Assembly: GCA_021018815.1 (NCBI GenBank)
Contig: JAITYX010000016.1
Coordinates: forward strand, 7,455,001 to 7,519,000
Direction: 5' to 3'
Length of the DNA: 64,000 bases
Source of the DNA: Talinum fruticosum
Lineage: Eukaryota; Streptophyta; Magnoliopsida; Caryophyllales; Talinaceae
Part shown: positions 47,288-57,341 of the stretch, one piece after another
Numbering within the stretch: the stretch's first letter is position 1
Layout of the letters: every line of letters begins with the position of its first letter
Made by a program: the position numbers and the translations under genes
Notes under the pieces: model-generated
Told to the model about the DNA's origin: nothing
Databases searched by the model: none
Seen by the model: only the letters and a program-made list of their open reading frames with translations

Positions 47288-50200
47288 TCCAAGACTGAAT
47301 CTTTTTTTCTTTCTTTTTTTTTTTTTTTTTGTTCTTTGTGATATTAAGTTGAAATCAAGATGGCTGACTTTTATGTACCCTTCCTTCTTTAACTTTAATA
47401 TTTTTAAAATTTTATTTTTGGGGTGTTGAAATGAAATTTCTTTTGAGCATGTGAGTAGGTGAAGAAAGGGGGAAGAAGGGATGTGAAGATATAGAAATAG
47501 AAGAACATCCCACATGGAACAGAGAGCAAGAAGACAGGTAACCTATTCCTCCATGGATGTATTTTTCTCCCTTTTTCTTTTCATTTTTGCCTTTTGGGTG
47601 TGTGTCCATATTGTGCTATAAACATGGGAGTATATATGGTTTATGGCCTTTTAGCTTCTTTATTTCTGAGGCTCTTTGGTTGGTTTGTGTTGTGTACTAC
47701 TGCCTACTTTTATGACAAGAGATTTGTGACAAGTACTTGCAATTTTGCCCATCTTGCATTTCTTGGGAAAATGAATGATTTGGGGGCTAATGTCTAGCAT
47801 GTGTGTAAAGAGGGAGTACACTTTTCCTTTTTTTCTATAGAATGATTGATAAACTTTTGGAGTTTTTGTGCCATCTGATGTGAATGTTTTGACACAATTG
47901 AATTTATATCAAACAAGTACTTTTTTTAACCTCTTATATGAAGTTTTTAATTTAATTTTTTATATATATTTTTATTATTGAAGATATTAGGATATTATCT
48001 AGTCTAGCATTTAAAAACTTACATCCACAACTTTAGGAGTGATGGCAATAACTTTCAACATTGATGTCAAAAGATTTGGTAGAAAGTAGTTCTCAAAGAT
48101 TATTGCTAGTAATAATTTGGCATTGATTGGGAGGGAATAGGTAGCTTCATCCTTTAACCATCTTATTTTTCTTTTCAAATTTTTGAAATTTACTTTAGTA
48201 GTTGAAAATGAAAAGAACAATTTTTGGGTAATATTGTTAATGGGTCTAACTTATCCGATAAGTTTTTAGACTTAACTAGGTTAAATTTCAGATAAATTTT
48301 AATTTTATTAAAGTTTTTATTATATTAACATTAAGTACTTTATGAATAGAGTGTAAGCCTAGAGGAGGTTCAATTAGCTCGACCCAATTGAGTTAATTAT
48401 TTATTTTCAAAGGGAAGTATTTCATGTTACGTAAATGTGTTTGGACTTTGTATTAATTTAGTTATCCGTATTTCCAACACTAAAGCATATTATTTGATAA
48501 TTATTGTTTGGAATCCAACATTATAGTATATCGGTTAAATTTTAAATCATATAGAAAACAATCTTGGTAAACATATTAGGCATCTTGATTAAAATTTGAC
48601 TATTCAAATTTGTCCAGGTCTTGTCTTGTCCAACCTCGACATCTGCTCAAACTCAACTCAAAAATTATTGACCTAAACTAGGCTCTAAGATACCAAAAAT
48701 ATAAAGTACGGTCATCCTCTTAATAGGATCCCCGGTGACCACATAAAACGACAGAAAACGTGTTTTGAAATTAGAAATTTATCACAAAGACAATCTCTGG
48801 AAGATTTACCAATTAAATCAAGTAGTTGGTATCTTTGGCCCTCAACCAAGCAATGATATATTGATTATATGGTGAAAAGTATGGAAACTTCATACCTACT
48901 AGTAGATGTTGATGCCCACTGAAAATCCTTCAAGAGCATCCAACTTTTCTAGAAGTTCAAATTACTTCTCATTGCTAAACAAACCTTATTAAGAAACATT
49001 ATTAATGTGCAAGCATCAATTTATTTTTTTATTTTTATTTTTTTGATGTGGGATAGAGGTGATGAAGCATCAACTTTATTCTATAATGGTGTTATTGCAT
49101 ATAACAATATAATTTTTTTTTTTTTAGAGCGAGACATGTTTCTCCAAAGCCCAATGGCTAATCACATGATCATAGTGTACAAATTAAGGGGTTGGTCAAA
49201 GTCAGAGCTTCTGAACCCAGTCAATACATTAATCCCTCATTAACTTGATTAAGTCAAACCAATCATGATCAACCTCCATGCCTGAGTAAGAATACTAAAA
49301 CGTATAAATGCAGAAAAATAAAGTAAACCGTGTAAAAACTTTTGAAACGAATAAGAATGGAGAAATTTTTTAAAGTCTTTCGCATTATTAAAAAAAGGCA
49401 GTTATACAAGAAATAATTCAACCAAAAGCTTTTTAAGTTAATAGTGGAAGACTCGAGATATGTTATACACTCTAACACGTCTCCTCGTACAAATGCCATT
49501 TGTATTTAAAGCGTTAATGTAGTAGAGGCATGGAAGGCTGTCAAAATTTGAACATAAGATCTCACATCTAAAGTATAACACGTATACGAAAATCGATTCA
49601 ACAAAAAATTTAAATTGATAGTCGTAGTCTCGTAAATCTAGAATAAGTTAACAGTAATTAATGTCGTGAACATGGGTTGCACTCCAAGACGAATAGCTGG
49701 GGGATAATATGATAGCAGGAATTAATGCCAACAATGCAGGCAATGGAATGGGTATTTACACTTCGCCATTGCTTGCTCCCTTTGGACCATGTCTTTTGTT
49801 TACGCCCTCCAACTAGCAAGAAAAACACATAGGCCCCCTCTCCAACTGTGTTTTAATTCTTAGTATTTGTTGTCAATTCTCAAATCAATTATTGGCTTGT
49901 TCTATGGTTGACAGACTCATCTCTCAGTAGACTACGTACTGTAATTAACGATAAAGTTGTTAGATTTGACTCCTATATTTTTTGTGTATGAAACTCTTAC
50001 AATATGAATTAAATTTTGAACTTTTTTTTACTTCACGAGACATTAACATAATACATTTTTTTAAAGCTAATAACATATAATGTATAGATAGAATAGAAAT
50101 TAGATTAAGTTTATTGTTGTGATATATTTTATTTTCGGATGAAGCATTTGTACTCAGCTTTTTACACGCTTTTGGGAGGGCTATTAGAATATGGGCGTGT

Positions 50201-51056
50201 ATGGTTGAACCCAAAACAAGGGCCACAAAAGTTGCTTTGATAGGAGCCCAAGCTAAGAAGACAGTGTTTGCAAATTGCATCTTGTGATAAATGCATCATG
50301 TTGGTTTTCAGGATTTGTATGAAATCTTTCCGTCAACATTCCGCCTCTGCCCTAAGTCCAAACTGAGCTGCCTAGCCAGTGTTGGAGCAGGTAAAACGTG
50401 ATGGGGTACATCGTCGAGTCCAAGAGCAAGAACAGCTTCTTAGTCAATTCTCATAATTCCTCACGCAGTAAGGCAACCTGGGTTTGAACCAAGGGTGCCT
50501 GTGGCAAGTGCTATCAATTGAGCGAAGCGCAGAAGGATGCATATGAAAGTGCACATTTCATACAATGGAAATGATGAATAGAATCCGCTCTGACAAATGA
50601 ACGGATTGTAGAATATGGATAATCACTCAGCATGGATGATGGATCATACCCGGGAGTAGAGTCTAACTATAACAACGCACTGTGATGAGTTATGATAGTT
50701 GGGTATATGTGCAAAGGCGCGGCTTGAAATCAAAACAAGAAAATGCACGTAAAGTAGGCAATCCCGAAATACGAAAATCAATGAGCTGAATTTGATTGAA
50801 TCATTGATTTACAAAATAGTAAAATTGAGAATGACATTACAAGTTTCCCAACATGAGCTTTTCCATGATACATCTCTACATTATTAACAGCAGAGCTATG
50901 TTGCAGAAGTTGAACCTTCGAGGAAGTGTTCCACCAAAAATAAGTGGGAGTAACTATACTCTTTGAAAACCGACACTTTAAGAAGACAATTTCATTTTAC
51001 ATGTGTTGAACAAATTGACATGCTGAATAAACAGAGAAACAACTGTCACCCCGAAA
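47288..51056. other. Intergenic, no gene seen
   Basis: Starts with a T-rich 3' UTR of the MAKR-like gene (T16 run near 47315). Most of the rest is AT-rich with no recognisable coding region. A SINE-like element lies at about 50325-50533. The last 200 bases before 51057 are probably the 3' UTR of the receptor pseudokinase. Confidence 0.5.
50325..50533 (-). mobile_element. tRNA-derived SINE-like element
   Basis: The minus strand carries an A-box-like GCTCAATTGATAGC and, 21 bases on, a B-box-like GGTTCAAACCC, in the order of a tRNA-type pol III promoter. The stretch is bracketed by AGGATTTGTATGAAA (50310-50324) and AGGATGCATATGAAA (50534-50548), which agree at 12 of 15 positions and could be a diverged target duplication. 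No poly(A) end is left. Confidence 0.5.
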
Positions 51057-52867
51057 CTATAGTGGCTGATCAGTATCTTGTCGTCCAAAAATCAATGGAA
51101 AATCATCGAGTTGTTCTGAGGAATGGTCCTCAGCCATGCTGTTTAGTGATTCATAAACCTGATACATTGAAAACCTATCCTTGGGTCGAGAGACTATGCA
51201 GTTGGAGGCAATCGTGAGGACCTGGAGAATATCATCGTCATGGCCTTTTCCTCGTATATTCTTATCAACGGCTTCAATTACTCGGCCTGAGCTTGATAGA
51301 TGCTTAACCCAATCTACCAAGTTGCCTTTGAACCCTTCTTCAGTACCAATTACCTCCAATGGTTTTTGTCCAGTGACCAACTCCAACAGAACTAACCCAA
51401 ATGCATACACATCCCCTTTGAAGGATGCCACCATGGTGCTAGAATACTCTGGTGCTATATAACCAAATTCTCCCAACTCCCCGTTAATATAGCTACTCTC
51501 ATTAGAGTCTGAAGTTGAGATAAGCCTTGCCAACCCAAAATCTATTATCCTAGCATCCAAATCTTCATCAAGAAGGATCACATATGAGCTTATGTTTTGG
51601 TGCAAGTGTGGAGGGTTAACTCCATGATGAAGCCAAGCAAGACCTCTAGCAGCACCCAAGCCGATTCTAAACCTTGTCGGCCAATCCAAGATCATCTTAT
51701 TCCCATGCAGGACGGAATACAAAGTCCCTTCAGACATATGCTTATAAACCAATAGCTTCTCGTCCTCAACAACACAATACCCCAACAAAGGCACCAAATT
51801 GGGATGCTTCAGCTTCCCCAAGTGGTTCATTTCATTCCTAAATAGCTTCTCACTCAATTTAGAAGCATTTAGCCGCTTGATCGCCAATGCAGACCCATCA
51901 GGCAGCATTGCCCTGTAAGTAGTACCCGTCCTAGTCGAGATCATCACATTCTCCTGGTTAAAATTATTGGTAGCAACCAGTAAATCAACCACCTTCACCT
52001 TCCTAAGGGGTTTCTGAAACAAAGAAACCTGAGAAAGCTTGTGAGCTCTCAACCTATCAACCCAACTCCCATCATCAGCCCTCCCAAGATCATACCCTTC
52101 CTTCCTCCTCCTACTAGCCCTTGAAAAGTAGCACCACCACAATCCAAACCCTAACAACAAAGACGCAGCTGCCCCAAATACACCCGCTGCGATTATAATC
52201 GCCAAATTCTTCTTACTCAGCCCACCACATTTAGACCCAGTTGGCCCCCACATAAGCCACCGTTCCCATCAAAACTAGACTCATCAAAGTGCGCTAAAGA
52301 GGGCGGAATTGAACCAGAAAGATCGTTATTCGCAACAGAGAAAGTCGAAAGCCTTCCCAAATCAGACAATTGAAGCGGAATCGTACCAGATAAATGATTG
52401 TTTGACAAAACCAATTTGTTCAAGTACTTGCAATTGCCGAGATCAGGAGGAATTTGACCAGATAATTGATTGTTGGACAAGTCTAAAGTGGTCAAGAAGG
52501 GAACCCATGAGCAAATATTGGAGGGAATTGAGCCAGAGAGAGAATTACCAGAGAGATCTAGAGTCTGGAGGCTCTTACAGAACTGGAGAGAATCTGGGAT
52601 TTTGCCCTCAAGTTCAAAATCGCTGAGCTGAAGGGTAACGAGGCGATTTTCACGATTGTTCCAGCAAGTTGCCCCAACGAAGTCGCAGATGAACCCAGCA
52701 GTTGAGTTTGCGAAGGACCAACCGCTGAGCCTCCCTTGAGGGTCACCCAAAGCGCTCTTCAAGCCTTTGAGGCACCTGACGTCGTCTTCTTGAGAGTAGG
52801 ACGATGGGAGGAGCGAGAAAAGGAGGAGAAAAGAGAGCATCGGGGAGTTTCTATGTGGAGTTTTCAT
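51057..52867 (-). CDS. BIR2-like LRR receptor pseudokinase (one frame break)
   Basis: A single-exon gene for about 603 residues. Order: signal peptide (residues 1-25, ending SSYSQ), a cysteine-paired LRR cap, about five leucine-rich repeats (for example LQTLDLSGNSLSGSIPS), GGLCG, a transmembrane helix with LAIIIAAGVFGAAASLLLGF, juxtamembrane LRAHKLSQVSLFQKPL and a kinase domain. The glycine loop is replaced by STRTGTTYRA, the lysine AIKRL is kept, HRD is replaced by HQN, and IIDFGLARL is present. This pattern and overall sequence match BAK1-interacting receptor-like kinase 2, a plasma-membrane regulator that sequesters BAK1. At the G5 run (52245-52249 on the complement) one base is missing between GGLCG and PTGSKCGG; adding it makes one frame of 603 codons. 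Confidence 0.88.
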
Positions 52868-53526
52868 GGCTTCCTTGAAGATGGGTTAGGGTTGAAGAAT
52901 TGAGGTCTCCGGCATGGTATGGAGAGAGAAATAGAAGGGATGACGATGATTTGTGAAAGTTTGAAGAAAAGTGTTTGAATGGTCCAACTTGAGAAAGTGG
53001 GGTTTGACTGGCAATTGTTTTTCTCGGTGGATGGCTGGATGAGAGAGAGAGAGTGGAGAGAGAAGGAAAGACATGGTGGTTCAGCTTCAAAAATTATGGC
53101 TGCCACCAACCCATCAGAAATTCAGAATATTATGCATTTTGTTTTGGTCAATCGAACATTCTGCTGGGATTGATACCCATCCAAAAACAGGAAATATTGC
53201 AGTTCCATTGTTCAATTTGAAGGTAATTTAGTTACAAACTTAATTCACTCTGTGAAATGTTCTTAGAAGAACTTACGAAGTAGATATATATCATATTTTC
53301 TTCTTATTATTAATTTTGTTAATATTACCGCTTATGAATAAGGATAGTGTAGTTTGTATCATATGATTTACTTGATTACGTATAACCTAGTGAATGATTA
53401 TGATAATCATAAAAAACTCATCGTAAATTAGAAATTTATTAGAATAGAGATGGAATAATTTACATCTAAATTGAACGATTAAATCATTATGCAGAATTAT
53501 CAATGTTCATAATGAACAGCAACTAT
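52868..53526. other. Leader/promoter of the pseudokinase gene
   Basis: Contains a GA-rich stretch at about 53040-53070 (CT-rich in the transcript) and AT-rich promoter DNA beyond it. No gene recognised before the next minus-strand coding exon. Confidence 0.5.
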
Positions 53527-53961
53527 TCAAGACAACTTATTTGGAACATAACAGCAACAAATATCTGGGGCCGTTTGAAGACATATTCCTCTATAAAAGT
53601 CACCAAGTGTAAGGTGACAAAGCTCCATGCAATCTTTCGCATTACATGTACTCATATGGTATCCCGGTGATGGTGTACATTGCCATGGTTCAATTGGCAC
53701 GTCATCGGCATAAACCATCATTCTACCTATTCAAAACAATATTCATTTTTCATTCTACTATTGTATCCAAACTTTTAATCAAAATAATAAAGTTGAAATA
53801 AACGCAATAATAACCAGTACCGATGATAACTATAATGGGAATGAAACGTGAGATCATAGGCTAACATCTAGTCCAGGAGAATGGGAGCTTACCAGTCATG
53901 GGGGCTAAGAGAAGCATTAGCAACACAAGGGGAGGGCAGAACAAGAGCAAGCGATCTTCAT
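53527..53961 (-). CDS. Defensin-like secreted peptide (about 89 aa, one frame break in the signal-peptide exon)
   Basis: Exon 2 (53726-53527) encodes a mature part with the cysteine layout C-x10-C-x4-C-x3-C-x10-C-x7-CCC (WQCTPSPGYHMSTC, CMELC), typical of plant defensin-like (LCR/SCRL) peptides. Exon 1 (53961-53893) has a hydrophobic stretch LLLFCPPLVLLMLLLAP, but that frame is not the one opened by the ATG at 53961. The exon is one base short, and one added base would give a normal signal peptide and match the phase of exon 2. Such peptides act in the apoplast in defence or in pollen-pistil and other signalling; the role here is unknown. The break may be a sequence error or a real loss. Confidence 0.65.
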
Positions 53962-55552
53962 CCTAATTTGCACGATCAGATTTGGCTAGAAGTTTTTGAG
54001 GAAACAGAAAATAAGTTAAGGGCATATAAATAGATTAAAAAATAAATATGAAAAGAAAAGGAAGAAGAAATGGAAAGAAATCACTGGATTTATTATTCCT
54101 TTTAGCCTTCTTGGGAGTTGAGAGTCTTAAATGCTCCACATTTCCCCATCTTATGTGACATCCTTTTTCTAGTTTGTAGCTTTTAAGGTATTTTATTTCC
54201 CATGATAACGGTCCAATAAATTCAAGCTTTTTTTTAAGGGCACTAGAAAATATTCGTGGTATGTGATATATATGTCATGATAAAATTGGTCCTTTCATTT
54301 TTATTCTTTTTTGGTGTGGAAAATTGGTCCTTTCATATATCTCTTGTAATTATTTGTGAATTTATTAATTAAAAGTCGGAATCATTGTAAATTGAGAAGT
54401 AGATTTTCCATTATAAGTAAAAAAAAAACTATGTTCTACAACTTCAAGGGAAAATAATATTCTAAAAATAAATTTAAACTATTTAATTATATGAAAAAAT
54501 TAGGTTGGTAGGAGTTTAATTCAAACCGATAATGCAACTGAGGAAAATAGATGGATTAGCTAGTGCTAGAGAAACGTAGAGACTATTAAGGTTTAGAATT
54601 TCATAGTATTTTTGTTTAAGTTCAGTTTTTTAAACAATTATGAATATTTGTATTTATTAAATCTGTCCAAATTATATATGAACGTAATTATTTCGAGTAT
54701 TATTATAGTGCTTTGTTTTTGCATAGATAAATATGTCCACGTTTGGACCCCTTATTTAAGGAAAGTCCAAAAGGTTTTTGCATTGCTAATCAGCCCACCT
54801 TTAAACTTTCTACAAGGGGCGAGGTCTATTATTTATGACCCCAAATTTACGCCTGAGAGGAGGATGGAAATAGGATGAATGGCGGCCACCAGACCACTCA
54901 CCTCTCTATTATTATAGTGAATATTTAGTTTTGCTAAAAATTAAAACAAAACCCCTAGTGATTCCAAACTCATTGACAACATTCTCAATATGAAGTTGCA
55001 TTAAGTAGAAGAAAAAGAAGGGGAAAATAAAATAGAGAGCCATATCATACAGTAAAATTTAAGTACATATGTAACATATACATAAATCACAGACAGGCCA
55101 ATGCATCACATCATGTATTGTTATTCAAAGTGAAAAATGAAAATCACACAAACCCATGCACACTCAACAATCAACTATATATCCAATCCAATCCAATCCA
55201 TGCTATATTTTCCATGGCAGAGACATTCAAAGATTCCAGCAAAAAAGAAGTGATAAAGTGGCCAAATGAGAGAATGTAAAGAATTCTCAACCGGAGAAAA
55301 AAAATGGGGGATGAGGGATTACAGAATGTAAAGAATTCTCAACCAGAAACAGAGAGAGATGTTCATCAACAATATCGAGCACTCAAAATAGTGCTCTTTC
55401 GAAGCACATTGCCCCTCTTTCCTCCTCTGTTTTCGCCATCAATGGCATTACAAGCTGCAATTGACAGCCCCTTCAACTCTTCAATACTCGCACAGCTCTT
55501 TCTCCCTGTCCCCATCATCATAAACCTCCCCCACTCTGTTTCTCCCCTGAAT
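53962..55552. other. Intergenic, no gene seen
   Basis: AT-rich. It includes a four-unit ATCCA microrepeat near 55180 and a duplicated AATGTAAAGAATTCTCAACC (at about 55275 and 55325). No coding region recognised; the right end is the 3' flank of the next minus-strand gene. Confidence 0.5.
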
Positions 55553-56032
55553 TCACCGACCTACTCCCTCCCCCTCCTTCACACCACTCCCATACATTTT
55601 CTCTAGCTTCGCCATCGCCGGCGGGGGCGTTATGCTCTTATTCGCCCTCGGAATCCGGTTCTCCTTCGGCCTGCGGTTCTCTTTCCTCAGCGCAGAGGAG
55701 AAATCCGGCACAGACTGCGCCAGGACAGAGTACCCCTGTTTTTTCCCCGAAGTGGTTAAACTCTCCTGAAACCTGACCGACTTCTTCACCGGGGTGGTAT
55801 CCGATCTGGGTATCTTGGATTCTCTCTCATCTTCGTCGAATTGGAGGCGCTTTGATCGGAGCTTGGATTCTCTGAGTTGGGAATAAGCTGTATACCTGGG
55901 CCCTCGCTCCATGGAGGAAGAATCAGTCGTCAACTGAAGCTTTCCGCTGTGACTGAAACCATCAGCGCAAGGAAAGAGAATCTGGGATTTGGGATCGGGG
56001 GTTAGAAGCAGAGATCCTTTGGTCTCCGCCAT
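55553..56032 (-). CDS. Plant protein of unknown function with KSVRF motif (159 aa)
   Basis: An uninterrupted single-exon frame. I chose the ATG at 56032 (MAETKGSLLLTPDPKSQ) because the protein from there looks like the start of a conserved plant family; an in-frame ATG at 56125 would add 31 residues. Recognisable parts are SGKLQLTTDSSSMERGPRY, TPVKKSVRFQE and SVLAQSVPDFSSALRKENR. The KSVRF string fits the RVxF docking motif for protein phosphatase 1, which is suggestive only. The protein is basic and probably disordered, and I know no function. The final residues are low complexity and could be affected by an undetected frame break. Confidence 0.6.
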   Translation of the reverse strand: MAETKGSLLLTPDPKSQILFPCADGFSHSGKLQLTTDSSSMERGPRYTAYSQLRESKLRSKRLQFDEDERESKIPRSDTTPVKKSVRFQESLTTSGKKQGYSVLAQSVPDFSSALRKENRRPKENRIPRANKSITPPPAMAKLEKMYGSGVKEGEGVGR

Positions 56033-56125
56033 TAATGCTGATCGATTGATCTTTCGGAAGTAATGCTCTGATCTTAGAATTTGTTCTACTGTCTTGAGTT
56101 TGATGTAGTTGTTTTGAGTTCCCAA

Positions 56126-57341
56126 CGGTCATATTTAAGAGAGGGAGAGAGAGAGAGAGGATTGAGGGTTTAAGTAGATTTTAGTTTCGGGATTTTGGGG
56201 CTTTGGATGATTTTTTTAAAAAAAAACAAAAAACAAAAATTGCTTCCAACGTTCTGATTGAGATGGGGCCTCTTTTCTTTGGGAGGTCGAAAAGGTAGAT
56301 AGATGATATGTGCGGCGGGGTGGCATGTGGACCGTCTGATCTGATCATATTCTAAGAGCCGTTCCATTGATGGAGGGTTGTGATTGAATCATGAATATTG
56401 TATTCTATATCAATTGATATGATGATGCCATGTCTCACTTTTTTGGGGCTAACAGATACTGAATTAGTTTTTTTTTAAAAAAATCAAAACCCTCTATTTT
56501 TATGTTTGTAAATTGTAATATTTTCTAATAAATGTCCTGATAATTTTAGTATAAAAAGGAGTATGAACACGTAATATATTTTATGAAAATAAAATAATTA
56601 TTAAAGATTTTACATTTTTTATGGTAAAAGAATTTACAAATTAAACTAAATGACATTCATTTTAATTCCTAATATTTGTTATACCGTTAAGCTCCCTTGG
56701 CATTTTGTGATCATTATTCAATAATTCTCTCGCATTCCCCCAAATTTTTGAAAAAAATAATAGTATCCAACCACCACATAGAACAGAAAAGATGTTTGAA
56801 AAATTGCCACTTCAAGAAAATATTTGTATTGACATTAAATTTGACTGAAAACAGAGATTCATCAATTTGAATCAGGTATTTGTCCTGTACTAGTTTGAAT
56901 ATGAGTTTTTAAAATGTTTTGTGTAGTCCACAAGCATGAAAACTTGCAAATCTTTCACTGTAATATTTGAGAAGGTTAAACTTCAAACTGATATTAACAA
57001 AAAGAACCCTCAGACATGCAATCCTGCATTTCAAGCATGCTGTTAAATATCCAAATGTTCTTTGATTGAACAATGAGCAAGGTTTTGAATCTATCTTGTA
57101 TACAGCTAATTCGGCAGCTCCATCGAGCACTTCAGAAGACTGCCTGTAGCCAAATTTGTTGGCCTTTGCTGAAGACCGACACTGACAGATGTCGAGCAGT
57201 GTTTTCTCCAATGAGTGCTGTGACCAGATTGTTCACTTTTCAATCGGGTTGAGGAGCTCACAACATACATAAACGGAGCATCAGTAGCAGGAATGATAGT
57301 AAAGTATTTTCCAGGGTTTGTGCTTGATGGTCTTCTTACAT
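56126..57341. other. Leader of the unknown gene and intergenic DNA
   Basis: A GA-rich leader (about 56140-56160) is followed by AT-rich DNA with no recognised gene. The right part (about 56880-57341) is the likely 3' UTR of peptidyl-tRNA hydrolase. Confidence 0.5.
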
